This document shows, in pieces, positions 35,280-45,741 of a stretch of 64,000 nucleotides of DNA. Below the pieces are notes generated by a model. The model had not been told where the DNA came from. It saw nothing but the letters and a program-made list of their open reading frames with translations, and did no database searches. The translations under genes were made by a program, and so were the position numbers. The stretch's first letter is position 1. Each line of letters opens with the position of its first letter. The DNA is from Pseudomonas lactucae (GTDB taxonomy: Bacteria > Pseudomonadota > Gammaproteobacteria > Pseudomonadales > Pseudomonadaceae), in NCBI RefSeq assembly GCF_016937615.1, contig NZ_JAFHKI010000088.1, positions 1 through 64,000 of the forward strand, written 5' to 3'.

Positions 35280-36542
35280 ATGGCAAACGTGCAAAGCGGC
35301 AAAATGATCGTCGGTCTCGATATCGGCACCTCCAAGGTGGTGGCGCTGGTCGGCGAGGTCGGGGAAGACGGCACGATCGAAATCGTCGGTATTGGCACGC
35401 ATCCGTCCCGGGGCCTGAAGAAGGGCGTGGTGGTGAACATCGAGTCCACCGTGCAATCGATCCAGCGCGCCATCGAAGAAGCGCAGCTGATGGCCGGTTG
35501 CCGGATCCACTCGGCGTTCGTCGGCGTGGCGGGCAACCATATCCGCAGCCTGAACTCCCACGGCATCGTGGCGATCCGCGACCGTGAAGTCAGCTCGGCC
35601 GACCTTGAGCGCGTCCTCGATGCTGCCCAGGCCGTGGCGATTCCGGCTGACCAACGCGTGCTGCACACCCTGCCGCAGGACTACGTGATCGATAACCAGG
35701 AAGGTGTTCGCGAGCCGCTGGGCATGTCGGGCGTGCGCCTGGAAGCCAAGGTCCACGTGGTGACCTGCGCCGTCAACGCCGCACAGAACATTGAAAAATG
35801 CGTGCGCCGCTGCGGCCTGGAAATCGACGACATCATTCTGGAGCAGCTTGCTTCCGCGTATTCGGTACTGACCGACGACGAAAAAGAACTGGGCGTGTGC
35901 CTGGTCGACATCGGCGGCGGCACCACCGACATCGCGATCTTCACCGAGGGTGCGATCCGTCACACCGCCGTGATCCCGATTGCAGGCGACCAGGTGACCA
36001 ACGACATCGCCATGGCGTTGCGCACACCGACCCAGTACGCCGAAGAAATCAAGATCCGCTACGCCTGCGCCCTGGCCAAGTTGGCCGGTGCCGGTGAAAC
36101 CATCAAAGTGCCGAGCGTGGGCGACCGTCCACCGCGCGAACTGTCGCGCCAGGCCCTGGCCGAAGTGGTCGAGCCGCGCTACGACGAGCTGTTCACCCTG
36201 ATCCAGGCTGAACTGCGTCGCAGCGGTTACGAAGATTTGATCCCGGCCGGCATCGTGCTGACCGGTGGCACCTCGAAGATGGAAGGCGCGGTCGAACTGG
36301 CCGAGGAAATCTTCCACATGCCGGTGCGCCTGGGCGTGCCTCATGGCGTCAAGGGGTTGGGCGATGTGGTGCGCAACCCGATTTATTCCACCGGCGTGGG
36401 CTTGCTGTTGTACGGCCTGCAAAAGCAGACCGACGGCATTTCCCTGTCGAGCCCGAGCCACCGTGACAGCTACCGCAGCGACGATGAAGCCAAAGCGCCA
36501 TTGTTCGAGCGGTTGCAGGCTTGGGTAAAAGGCAATTTCTAA
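35280..36542 (+). CDS. ftsA: Cell division protein FtsA
   Basis: 420-aa actin-like ATPase that tethers FtsZ to the membrane and recruits later division proteins. Phosphate-1 motif VGLDIGTSKVVALVGE, phosphate-2 VDIGGGTTDIAIFTEG, adenosine motif GIVLTGGTSKMEG, and a C-terminal amphipathic membrane helix LFERLQAWVKGNF. AGGCAGGACCC lies before the ATG. Confidence 0.96.
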   Translation: MANVQSGKMIVGLDIGTSKVVALVGEVGEDGTIEIVGIGTHPSRGLKKGVVVNIESTVQSIQRAIEEAQLMAGCRIHSAFVGVAGNHIRSLNSHGIVAIRDREVSSADLERVLDAAQAVAIPADQRVLHTLPQDYVIDNQEGVREPLGMSGVRLEAKVHVVTCAVNAAQNIEKCVRRCGLEIDDIILEQLASAYSVLTDDEKELGVCLVDIGGGTTDIAIFTEGAIRHTAVIPIAGDQVTNDIAMALRTPTQYAEEIKIRYACALAKLAGAGETIKVPSVGDRPPRELSRQALAEVVEPRYDELFTLIQAELRRSGYEDLIPAGIVLTGGTSKMEGAVELAEEIFHMPVRLGVPHGVKGLGDVVRNPIYSTGVGLLLYGLQKQTDGISLSSPSHRDSYRSDDEAKAPLFERLQAWVKGNF

Positions 36543-36616
36543 AGATTTACCGCGACACCGCAACACCGAAAGAAGCAGTAGGCGAAAAAACTAGAGAAAA
36601 CGAAAGGAGAGGGAAC

Positions 36617-37822
36617 ATGTTCGAACTCGTAGACAACATCCCCGCCAGCCCGGTCATCAAAGTGATCGGTGTCGGCGGTGGCGGCGGCAACGCTGTCAAC
36701 CATATGGTCAAGAGCAACATTGAAGGCGTTGAATTCATCTGCGCCAACACTGATGCCCAGGCGCTGAAAAGCATCGGCGCACGAACCATCCTGCAATTGG
36801 GCACCGCGGTGACCAAGGGCCTCGGCGCCGGCGCCAATCCGGAAGTCGGCCGTCAAGCCGCCCTGGAAGACCGCGAGCGTATTGCCGAAGTGCTGCAGGG
36901 CACCAACATGGTGTTCATCACCACCGGCATGGGCGGCGGTACCGGTACCGGTGCTGCGCCGATCATTGCCGAAGTGGCCAAGGAAATGGGCATCCTGACG
37001 GTCGCGGTCGTGACCCGTCCGTTCCCGTTCGAAGGCCGCAAGCGCATGCAGATCGCCGACGAAGGTATCCGTCTGCTGTCTGAAAGCGTCGACTCGTTGA
37101 TCACCATCCCCAACGAGAAACTGCTGACCATCCTGGGCAAGGATGCGAGCCTGCTGTCCGCATTCGCCAAGGCTGACGATGTACTGGCCGGTGCCGTTCG
37201 CGGTATCTCCGACATCATCAAGCGTCCGGGCATGATCAACGTCGACTTTGCCGACGTACGTACCGTGATGAGCGAAATGGGCATGGCGATGATGGGCACC
37301 GGCTGCGCCAGCGGTCCGAACCGTGCACGCGAAGCCACCGAAGCGGCCATCCGCAACCCGTTGCTCGAAGACGTGAACCTGCAAGGCGCGCGCGGCATCC
37401 TGGTGAATATCACCGCAGGTCCCGACCTGTCCCTGGGTGAGTACTCCGACGTGGGTAGCATCATCGAAGCCTTCGCTTCCGAGCACGCCATGGTCAAAGT
37501 CGGTACCGTGATCGATCCGGACATGCGCGACGAGCTGCACGTGACCGTGGTTGCCACCGGCCTGGGCGCAAAAATCGAGAAGCCTGTGAAGGTCATCGAC
37601 AACACGCTGCATAACAGCCAAGCCAGCCACGCGAGCCAAGCGGCTGCCGCTCCAGCGCCTTCGCGCCAGGAACTGCCGTCGGTCAACTACCGTGACCTGG
37701 ACCGTCCGACCGTGATGCGCAATCAGGCTCAGGCCGGTGCTGCGGCGTCCCGTAGCCCGAATCCGCAAGACGATCTGGACTACCTGGACATCCCGGCATT
37801 CCTGCGTCGTCAGGCCGATTGA
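36617..37822 (+). CDS. ftsZ: Cell division protein FtsZ
   Basis: 401-aa tubulin-like GTPase that polymerises into the Z ring. GTP-binding tubulin signature GGGTGTGAAP, T7 loop region VDFADVRTVMSEMG, and the conserved C-terminal peptide LDYLDIPAFLRRQAD that binds FtsA and ZipA. ATG 36617 has an excellent ribosome-binding site (AAAGGAGAGGG). It is separated from ftsA by 74 bp, the largest gap inside the cluster before lpxC; that leader could carry a minor promoter, but none is clear. Confidence 0.97.
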   Translation: MFELVDNIPASPVIKVIGVGGGGGNAVNHMVKSNIEGVEFICANTDAQALKSIGARTILQLGTAVTKGLGAGANPEVGRQAALEDRERIAEVLQGTNMVFITTGMGGGTGTGAAPIIAEVAKEMGILTVAVVTRPFPFEGRKRMQIADEGIRLLSESVDSLITIPNEKLLTILGKDASLLSAFAKADDVLAGAVRGISDIIKRPGMINVDFADVRTVMSEMGMAMMGTGCASGPNRAREATEAAIRNPLLEDVNLQGARGILVNITAGPDLSLGEYSDVGSIIEAFASEHAMVKVGTVIDPDMRDELHVTVVATGLGAKIEKPVKVIDNTLHNSQASHASQAAAAPAPSRQELPSVNYRDLDRPTVMRNQAQAGAAASRSPNPQDDLDYLDIPAFLRRQAD

Positions 37823-37853
37823 TGGAATGTATCAGGGCTATGAAGGTGATTGG

Positions 37854-37882
37854 TGTTCAGCAAAGGTCTGGTCTGCTATTAT
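37854..37882 (+). promoter_or_regulatory. Putative lpxC promoter
   Basis: TATTAT (37877-37882) is a good -10; TGTTCA (37854-37859) is a modest -35 with a 17-bp spacer. It lies in the 112-bp ftsZ-lpxC gap, where lpxC is commonly separately transcribed. Confidence 0.5.
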
Positions 37883-37934
37883 CGCCAGCCTTTGTTGATA
37901 CCAGTTCGCAATTTGCGCTGAAGCGGTCCAAGCC

Positions 37935-38845
37935 ATGATTAAACAACGCACCCTGAAGAATATTATTCGTGCCACAGGTGTAGGTCTGCACTCCGGGGAA
38001 AAGGTCTACCTGACCCTCAAGCCTGCACCTGTCGACACCGGCATCGTGTTTGTGCGTGCCGACCTTGACCCTGTGGTGCAGATTCCTGCTCGCGCGGAAA
38101 ACGTTGGCGAAACCACTATGTCGACCACATTGGTCAACGGTGACGTCAAGGTGGACACGGTGGAGCACTTGCTCTCGGCCATGGCGGTTTGGGCATCGAT
38201 AACGCCTACGTCGAGCTCTCCGCGTCCGAAGTCCCTATCATGGATGGCAGCGCTGGACCCTTCGTATTCCTGATTCAATCTGCCGGCCTGGAAGAACAGG
38301 ACGCAGCCAAGAAGTTCATTCGCATTCTGCGGGAAGTGACAGTAGAAGACGGCGACAAGCGCGCCACCTTCGTCCCGTTCGAAGGTTTTAAAGTGAGCTT
38401 TGAGATCGATTTCGATCACCCGGTATTCCGTGACCGCACCCAAAGTGCAAGCGTGGATTTTTCCAGCACTTCGTTCGTAAAAGAAGTCAGCCGCGCCCGT
38501 ACCTTTGGTTTCATGAGTGACATCGAGTACCTGCGCAAGCACAACCTCGCACTCGGCGGCAGCGTTGAAAACGCCATTGTGGTCGACGCGGATGGTGTAC
38601 TGAACGAAGACGGCCTTCGCTATGAAGACGAATTCGTGAAGCACAAGATCCTCGATGCAATCGGTGACCTCTACCTGCTGGGCAATAGCCTGATAGGCGA
38701 GTTCAAAGGCTTCAAGTCGGGCCACGCCCTTAACAACCAGCTGTTGCGCAAGTTGATTGAGCAAACAGACGCTTGGGAAGTCGTGACCTTCGAAGATGCC
38801 AGCACCGCACCGATCTCTTACATGCGTCCCGTTGCGGCGGTGTAA
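37935..38845 (+). CDS. lpxC: UDP-3-O-acyl-GlcNAc deacetylase LpxC, frameshifted as read
   Basis: Zinc amidase for the committed step of lipid A synthesis. The first frame (IKQRTLKNIIRATGVGLHSG) reaches VEHLLSAMA, with zinc ligand His78, then shifts near 38185 at ATGGCGGTTT. One extra C (ATGGCCGG) gives AMAGLGIDNAYVEL and joins the frame ending at 38845, for 303 aa, the normal length. The later part has PIMDGSAGPF, zinc ligands in HKILDAIGDL and the catalytic His in KSGHALNN. LpxC is essential, so a sequence error is the best explanation. Confidence 0.93.
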
Positions 38846-38871
38846 GTCACAACTCTCTTTCTTTAGTTTTT

Positions 38872-38899
38872 AAAGGCTGCCTTCGGGTGGCCTTTTTTT
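38872..38899 (+). terminator. Rho-independent terminator after lpxC
   Basis: AAAGGCTGCC-TTCG-GGTGGCCTTT: a 10-bp stem with two G-T wobbles, a stable TTCG loop and a T run. It closes the dcw-lpxC transcription unit and separates it from the convergent diguanylate cyclase gene. Confidence 0.9.
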
Positions 38900-38953
38900 A
38901 TCCGCAAAGTCGTGCTTATCGTGAACGATTACGCCCCTTTCGCGGCGCATCTG

Positions 38954-40447
38954 CTACGGCTGGATGGCATTCACTATCCGGTTACGCCCTGCACGCTTGG
39001 CCTCATACAGCGCCTGGTCCGCGCTCAACAGCAATGCTTCCAGCGACAGGCGGCTGCGTTTGTGCCACGTGCTCAAGCCAATGCTGACGGTGATCGGCCG
39101 TTCATCCCCGGCTACCCGTGGCAGACGCTCGACGCTGCTGCGGATATGTTCGGCGATGAGCAGGGCACCCTTGGTATCGGTATGCGGCAGCACCACCGCG
39201 AACTCTTCCCCGCCGTACCGCGCCGCCAGGTCGGCGGGGCGGCGGATGTTGCTGCCGATCACCTGGGCGACGGTGCGCAATGCCTCGTCACCGCCTTGAT
39301 GACCATGGCGATCGTTGAACGCCTTGAAGTGGTCCACATCTATCATCAGCAGCGTCAGCGGCTCCGTCGAGCGTTGGGCACGGTCCCATTCCAGACGCAG
39401 GCGCTCGTCGAGGATGCGTCGGTTGGCCAGGCCGGTCAGGGCGTCGGTGGCTGCCAGTTCCGACAGCACCCGTTCGGCGCGAAAGCGGCGCCGCAGTTCG
39501 CGACGTAACATCCAGGTGAGCCATAGCAGGCCGATACACAGGATGCCGGTAGCGCCGCTGGTCAGCATCGCCGCACGTCTCCAGGGGGCGAAGACATCGT
39601 CGCTGGACAACGCCACCACCACAATCAGCGGCAGCTCTCCGACGTTGGTGAAGGTATACAAGCGTTCCTTGCCGCTGATGGCGGAGATGGCCTGAAAGCT
39701 GCCGATCCCTTCACGCAGGATGCGCTTGAAGTTCGGTCGCTCGCTCAAATCCTTGTCGATCATGTCGCGTTCGAGCAGCGGCTGTTGGGCGAGCAGGATG
39801 CCCCGGTTGTTGAGCAGGTTGACGCTGCTGCTGTTGCCGATTGTCAGGGTGCTGAACAGCTGGTCGAAATACGCCAGGCGCATGGTCGCCACCGCCACGC
39901 CGACGAACTCGCCGTTGGGGCCTGAGACGCGTCGGCTGAATGCCATGCGCCATATCTGGTCGCACTCGCAGTGGACTTTAAATGGCCGACTGATAAACAA
40001 GCCCGACTCGGGATCGCTGACATGCGCCTGAAAATAGTCACGGTCGGCAAAGTTGCGCGGCGTGGGCTTGAGAGTCGATGAGTCGGCGATGACATTGCCA
40101 CCGGCGTCCAGCATCAGCACTTCGCCTTTGAATGGCGCAGCGGTGGATAAGTCGAACTGCACCAGATGCTGGATAGTCGGTGTGACCTGGGACAGGTCTT
40201 CGCGTTGTCTGGCCGCGATCAGCCCTTTGAGGGCCAGGTCGTACAGCTCAACGTTGCGCAGCACGTCGGCATTGATCAACTGGGCGATGTTGCCGGTCGA
40301 GCGCGTGGCCGCCTGCAGGGTGCTGGCGTGTTCGCGAATCAATAATGCCGCGACAATGATCACGATCAGGACAACGGTCAGGCCACTGCCGAACATCAGT
40401 AGCAGCTCGGGGTGTGCAGAAGGGGTATGACGACGGCGTTGACTCAT
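38954..40447 (-). CDS. Membrane diguanylate cyclase (sensor plus GGDEF domain)
   Basis: 497 aa. A first membrane helix (about residues 15-35), a periplasmic sensor of the dCACHE type (about 40-285), a second helix (about 290-310), then a GGDEF domain. The active-site motif is GGEEF in RYGGEEFAVVLP. An inhibitory-site RxxD (RPAD) lies exactly five residues before it, so both activity and product feedback are expected. It should make c-di-GMP in response to an external ligand. Nothing nearby identifies the ligand. Confidence 0.9.
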   Translation of the reverse strand: MSQRRRHTPSAHPELLLMFGSGLTVVLIVIIVAALLIREHASTLQAATRSTGNIAQLINADVLRNVELYDLALKGLIAARQREDLSQVTPTIQHLVQFDLSTAAPFKGEVLMLDAGGNVIADSSTLKPTPRNFADRDYFQAHVSDPESGLFISRPFKVHCECDQIWRMAFSRRVSGPNGEFVGVAVATMRLAYFDQLFSTLTIGNSSSVNLLNNRGILLAQQPLLERDMIDKDLSERPNFKRILREGIGSFQAISAISGKERLYTFTNVGELPLIVVVALSSDDVFAPWRRAAMLTSGATGILCIGLLWLTWMLRRELRRRFRAERVLSELAATDALTGLANRRILDERLRLEWDRAQRSTEPLTLLMIDVDHFKAFNDRHGHQGGDEALRTVAQVIGSNIRRPADLAARYGGEEFAVVLPHTDTKGALLIAEHIRSSVERLPRVAGDERPITVSIGLSTWHKRSRLSLEALLLSADQALYEAKRAGRNRIVNAIQP

Positions 40448-40611
40448 CAGGCGGACTTCAGCGGTGTGAATGCTGGCAGTTTAGTTCTACCCGCTGAAAT
40501 TTAAATAGTGGGTTAAAAAGAAAGATCAGTGCCTTGGAACACCTCAAACGGATAGTGGATGATAGCGATTCGCAACAGCCTGAACTTCGGCTTCATACTT
40601 GACCGAAGTGA

Positions 40612-41976
40612 TTACAAAGGCAGGGTGATGCCAAAGGTATTGCCCCGGCTGTCACTGCGTACGAACACATCGCCACCATGCATCAACGCCACTGCCTTGA
40701 CGATCGCCAGCCCCAACCCATGATTGGCCCCGCTGTTGCTGCGCGACGCATCCACCCGATAGAAACGCTCAAACAGCCGTGGCAGATGCTCGCTGGCAAT
40801 CGCCTCGCCAGGGTTGGTTACGTCGATCGCCACCTGGTGTTCCAGCACCTGAATGTTGACTTCGATCACCTGCCCCGGCGCCGTGTGCTGCACGGCATTG
40901 CTCAGCAGGTTGATCAGCGCGCGGCGCAGGTGGGCTTTTTCGATCTGCACCTGGGCATCGCCGTGGACCTGCACCTGGACCTGAGCGTCTTCCAGGATAA
41001 AGTCCAGGTAGTCGAGGGTGGTCGCGACTTCATCAGCCAGCGAGCTTTCGCTCAACTTGGTGGCCTTGCTGCCCTGGTCGGCGCTGGCGAGGAACAACAT
41101 GTCGTTGATGATCGAGCGCAGGCGTTCCAGCTCTTCCAGGTTGGATTCCAGCACCTCCAGATAGTGTTCGGCGGACCGCCCACGGGTCAGGGCCACTTGG
41201 GTCTGGCCGATCAGGTTGGTCAGCGGCGAGCGTAGCTCATGGGCGACGTCGGCATTGAAGGATTCAAGACGCGAATAGGCCTGCTCAACGCGGTCGAGAG
41301 TGGCATTGAACGAGTTGACGAATTGCTTGAGCTCCGGCGGCAGCGGCGACAGTTGCAGGCGCCTGGAGAGTTTGGGCGGGGCAAGTTTTTGCGCTTCCTC
41401 GGAGAGCTTTTCCAGCGGCTTGAGGCCCAGGCGCGAGACCCAGAAACCCAGCAGTGCCGCCAACACCACGCCAACCAACGCCAGGCTGACCAGCGCCATC
41501 AGCAGATGGTGCTGGGTCGCCCGGAAATTTTCGGTGTCGATGGCAATCATGAAACGCAGCGGCGGGCGTTGCTCCTTGGCCGGAAACTGGCTCACCAGCA
41601 CCTTGAACGGGTCAGCGTGGCCGGGCAGGCGCAAGTCGCGTTTACCCGTGGGGCCCTGGGCAAAGGCACGGATCTGCGCGTCCGGCTCACCGTATTCGTA
41701 GTTCGGGTCGCTGCTGACTACCCAGAAGCGGATGCGTTTGTCTTCCTCGCCCAACAGCTTGAGCTTGGCCTTGATCTTTACCCAATGGTCCGGTGTACCA
41801 AAGCGATTCACCGAAGACTCCAGCACACTGTAGCGCGCGTCCAATTCCGCCCCCGGCAACAGGCCCAGGCCGCGGTCTACCTGCTGATAGAGTACGCCGC
41901 CGATCAACACAAAGATCAGCAGCGCCACCAGGGTGAACATGCCGCTCAGGCGCAGGGCGATGGAATTAGCCGACAC
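40612..41976 (-). CDS. Heavy-metal-type sensor histidine kinase
   Basis: 454-aa inner-membrane kinase of the CusS/IrlS/CzcS type. Two membrane helices (about residues 10-30 and 160-185) flank a periplasmic sensor; then HAMP, a HisKA domain with the phosphorylated His in DVAHELRSPLTN, and HATPase_c with GANHGLGLAIVKAVALMHGG. GTG 41976 (SANSIALRLSG) overlaps the regulator's stop by 11 bp; a longer ATG frame runs backwards into the regulator gene and is rejected. It is probably paired with the adjacent regulator to control the RND operon. Confidence 0.88.
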   Translation of the reverse strand: MSANSIALRLSGMFTLVALLIFVLIGGVLYQQVDRGLGLLPGAELDARYSVLESSVNRFGTPDHWVKIKAKLKLLGEEDKRIRFWVVSSDPNYEYGEPDAQIRAFAQGPTGKRDLRLPGHADPFKVLVSQFPAKEQRPPLRFMIAIDTENFRATQHHLLMALVSLALVGVVLAALLGFWVSRLGLKPLEKLSEEAQKLAPPKLSRRLQLSPLPPELKQFVNSFNATLDRVEQAYSRLESFNADVAHELRSPLTNLIGQTQVALTRGRSAEHYLEVLESNLEELERLRSIINDMLFLASADQGSKATKLSESSLADEVATTLDYLDFILEDAQVQVQVHGDAQVQIEKAHLRRALINLLSNAVQHTAPGQVIEVNIQVLEHQVAIDVTNPGEAIASEHLPRLFERFYRVDASRSNSGANHGLGLAIVKAVALMHGGDVFVRSDSRGNTFGITLPL

Positions 41977-42643
41977 TACGGTTCTCCAGCACATAGCCCA
42001 TGCCACGAATGGTGTGCAGCAGTTTGTGTTCGAACGGGCCGTCCAGCTTGGCGCGCAGGCGTTTGATCGCCACCTCGACCACATTGGCGTCGCTGTCGAA
42101 ATTGATGTCCCAGACCATCTCCGCAATCGCCGTCTTCGACAGGATTTCACCCTGGCGCCGCGCCAATACGCTGAGCAGCGAGAATTCCTTGGCCGTCAGG
42201 TCCAGGCGCACCCCGTTGCGGCTGGCCTTGCGGCTGATCAGGTCGATCCACAGGTCGGCCACCGTGACTTGCACCGGCTCATGCCCGCCGCTGCGGCGCG
42301 TGAGGGCTTGCAGGCGCGCCACCAGTTCCAGGAACGAAAACGGCTTGCCCAGGTAATCGTCGGCGCCTTCGCGCAGGCCGCGGATGCGGTCTTCCACACG
42401 TTCGCGAGCGGTGAGCATGATCACCGGCGTCTGCTTGCGCGCGCGCAAGGCGCGCAGCACGCCAAAGCCGTCGAGGCCGGGCAGCATCACATCCAGCACG
42501 ATCACCGCATAATCGTTTTCCAGCGCCAGGTGCAGCCCCTCGACGCCTTCGCGTGCCACGTCGACGGTGTAGCCCTGTTCCGTCAGGCCGCGATGCAGGT
42601 AGTCCGCGGTTTTCTCTTCATCTTCAACAATCAGGATGCGCAT
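41966..42643 (-). CDS. OmpR/PhoB-type response regulator (CusR/CzcR-like)
   Basis: 225 aa. Receiver domain with phospho-acceptor Asp51 in VIVLDVMLPG and conserved acidic residues in IVEDEE, then a winged-helix DNA-binding domain (about 125-222) ending HTIRGMGYVLE. It starts 9 bp after the RND pump gene and overlaps the kinase start, so pump and two-component system form one operon. The inducer is probably a metal or envelope-active compound; this is inferred from the kinase family. Confidence 0.9.
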   Translation of the reverse strand: MRILIVEDEEKTADYLHRGLTEQGYTVDVAREGVEGLHLALENDYAVIVLDVMLPGLDGFGVLRALRARKQTPVIMLTARERVEDRIRGLREGADDYLGKPFSFLELVARLQALTRRSGGHEPVQVTVADLWIDLISRKASRNGVRLDLTAKEFSLLSVLARRQGEILSKTAIAEMVWDINFDSDANVVEVAIKRLRAKLDGPFEHKLLHTIRGMGYVLENRSVG

Positions 42644-42652
42644 GACACCGCC

Positions 42653-45600
42653 TCAATCTGTGGTCGCCAACGCAGGCGTGGGTGTGGGCCGGTGGAAAAA
42701 ACGCTCGAGGTACAAGTATATGACCGGCGTGGTGAACAACGTCAGTGCCTGGCTCACCAGCAAGCCGCCGACCACCGCAATACCCAGCGGCTGGCGCAGC
42801 TCCGCGCCAGGGCCACTGCCGAGCATCAGCGGCACGGCGCCGAGCAGGGCGGCGAGGGTGGTCATGATGATCGGCCGGAACCGTGTCACGCAGGCTTCGT
42901 AGATCGCTTCTTCCGGCGCCAATCCGCGAACACGTTGTGCCTCCAGAGCAAAGTCGATCATCAGGATGCCGTTCTTCTTGACGATGCCGATCAGCAGCAC
43001 CAGGCCGATCAGCGCCATGATCGAAAAATCCTGGCCCATCAGCCACAGCATGATCAGTGCGCCCAAACCCGCCGAGGGCAAGGTGGAAATGATCGTCAAC
43101 GGGTGCACGAAGCTCTCGTACAGCACCCCCAGGATGATGTAAACCGCCACCAACGCCGCGAGGATCAGCCACGGCTGGCTGGACAGCGAGCTCTGGAACG
43201 CCTGGGCCGCGCCCTGGAAATTGCCGATAAGGGTGGACGGCATGCCGATGTCGTTCTTGGCCTGGTTGAGCATGACCACCGCATCGCCCAACGCCACGCC
43301 GGGGGCGAGGTTGAACGACAGGTTGGCGGCCGGGAACATGCCATCGTGGCTGATGGACAACGGCCCCACGGTGGGCGGGTCGACCTTGGCCAGGGCCGAC
43401 AGCGGCACCATCTCGTTGGTGAGCGGTGAGCGCAGGTAGAAGTAGTTCAGGCTCTCGACCTTGCCGCGCTGTTGAGTGTCCAGTTCCAGCACCACTTGGT
43501 ACTGGTTGATCTCGGTCTGGAACTCGTTGATCTGGCGTTGGCCGAAGGCATCGTACAGGGCCTGGTCGACATCGGTGGCGGTCAGGCCGAAGCGCGCGGC
43601 GGCCTGCCGGTCGATGCTGATGTGGGTGATGCTGCCACCCAGTTGCAGGTCGTTGGACAGGTCGCGAAACGCCGGGTTGGCGCGCAGTTTTTCGGTGAGG
43701 CGCTGGGTCCAGGTATTGAGCGTCGGCCGTCGTTGCTCTTGAGTACGTACTGGTACTGCGCACGGCTGGGGCCGGAGCTGAGGTTGATGTCCTGGCCCGC
43801 GCGCAGATACAGCACGATGCCGGGCACCTTCGCCAGTTTCGGGCGAATGCGGTCGATAAACTGGCTGGCGGACACATCGCGATCACCGCGGTCTTTCAAG
43901 GCGATCCAGAAGCGGCCGTTGGCGATGGTCTGGTTGCTGCCGGTCACCCCCACCGAATGGGAAAACGCCTGCACCGCCGGGTCGTCCTTGATGATCTCGG
44001 CCAGGGCCTTGTGCTTGGCGACCATGTCCGGGTACGACACGTCAGCCGCCGCTTCGCTGGTGCCGAGCACGAAGCCGGTGTCTTGCACCGGAAAGAACCC
44101 CTTGGGAATAAACACGTAGCCGACCACGGCCAGGGCCAACGTCACGATGAAGATGACGGCCATGCTGCGTTGATGGGCCAGCGCACGGCGCAGGTTGCGT
44201 GCGTAACCGGCCAGCAGGCGTTCACTGAAGCCGGGTTTGTCGTGGGCGCGATGGCTCGGCGCACGCATGAACAGCGCGGCCAGTGTCGGCGCCAGGGTCA
44301 GGGACACCACTACCGAAATCAGGATGGTCGAGGTCGCCGTCAGCGCAAATTCCTTGAACAAGCGCCCGACCACGCCGCCCATAAACAGCAGCGGGATAAA
44401 CGCCGCCACCAGCGAGAAGCTGATCGAGACCACGGTAAAACCAATCTCGCCGGCGCCCTTGATCGCCGCTTCGCGTTTGTCGAGCCCCGCCTCCAGATGC
44501 CGGTGGATGTTCTCCACCACCACGATGGCGTCGTCCACCACAAAGCCGACGGCGATCACGATCGCGACCAGGGTCAGGTTGTTCAGGCTGAAACCCATCA
44601 CGTACATCAGTGCAAAACTGGCTACCAGCGACACGCCGAGCACGCTGGACACAATCAGCGTCGCCGACAGCTGGCGCAGGAACAGCGCCATCACCGCCAC
44701 CACCAGCAAAATCGCGATCAGCAAGGTGACTTCCACTTCATGCAATGAGGCACGGATCGTCTTGGTGCGGTCGGTCAATACGCTGACCTGCACCGAGGCC
44801 GGCAGCATGGCTTGCAAGCGTGGGAGCTCAGCTTGAATACGGTCGACCGTTTCGACGATGTTGGCGCCGGGCTGGCGCGAAATCACCAGGTTGACCCCCG
44901 GCGTGTCGCCGGACCAGGCCTGTACGTAGGCATTTTCCGAGCCGTTGATGACTTTGGCGATGTCGCGCAGTTGAACCGGCGCGCCATCTTTGTAGGACAC
45001 GATCAGTTGCGCGTAATCCTGCGCTTTAAACAGCTGGTCGTTGGTCGACAGGGTCGACACGCTGTTCTCACCATAGATCGCACCCTTGGCCAGGTTGAGG
45101 CTCGATTGCTGGATGCTCAGGCGCAGATCGGCGAGGGTCAGGCCGATGGCGGCGAGTTTGTCGGCGGAGGCTTGCACGCGGATGGCCGGACGCTGCTGAC
45201 CGGTGATGTTGATCTGGCCTACGCCGTCGATCTGGCTGATCTGTCGGGCCAGCAGTGTTTCCACGTAGTCGCTCAGCTCGGTGCTGGGCATGCTGTCGGA
45301 ACTGACGCTGAGGATCAGCACCGGGCTGTCCGCCGGGTTGACCTTCTTCCAGGTCGGTAGGCTCGGCATGTCGCTGGGCAGTTTGCCGGACGCCGTATTG
45401 ATTGCCGCCTGTACTTCCTGGGCGGCGGTGTCGATGCTCTTGTTGAGGGTGAATTGCAGGGTCAACTGGCTGGAGCCCAAGGCGCTGCTGGAGGTCATTT
45501 GGGTCATGCCGGGGATAGCGCTGAATTGCACCTCCAAGGGCGTTGCCACCGAGGACGCCATGGTGTCGGGGCTGGCGCCGGGCAGCGTGGCGGTGACCTG

Positions 45601-45741
45601 TATGGTGGGAAATTCCGCTTCCGGCAGTGGCGCGATGGCCAGGCGCGGGAAGGCGATCATCCCGAGCAGTACCAGGGCAAAGGTCAGCAACAGGGTGGCG
45701 ACCGGGTGATCGACGCACCAGGCCGACGGCGAGCGGCTCAC
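42653..45741 (-). CDS. RND efflux pump inner-membrane subunit (MdtB/MuxB-like), frameshifted as read
   Basis: HAE1-family proton-driven drug efflux transporter. The N-terminal 700 residues (RSPSAWCVDHPVATLLLTFA onward, including GFVVDDAIVVVENIHRHLEA with the proton-relay acidic residues) end in an aberrant tail near 43726. The C-terminal 280 residues continue one frame over from VVLELDTQQRG to the stop at 42653. One extra C at GGCCG (GGCCCG) restores DGPTLNTW and a 1029-aa protein, the normal size. Overlaps the membrane fusion gene by 4 bp. No outer-membrane factor is in this operon, so it must use one encoded elsewhere. Confidence 0.9.

Noticed and set aside
33342..36566. A 1074-codon open frame on the minus strand
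   Set aside because: It is antisense to ddlB, ftsQ and ftsA, whose proteins are complete and recognisable; high-GC DNA produces such mirror frames.
43700..43760. Programmed ribosomal frameshift in the RND pump or the other frameshifted genes
   Set aside because: No slippery heptamer with downstream structure is evident, and eight unrelated genes show the same kind of one-base defect, which fits sequence error better.
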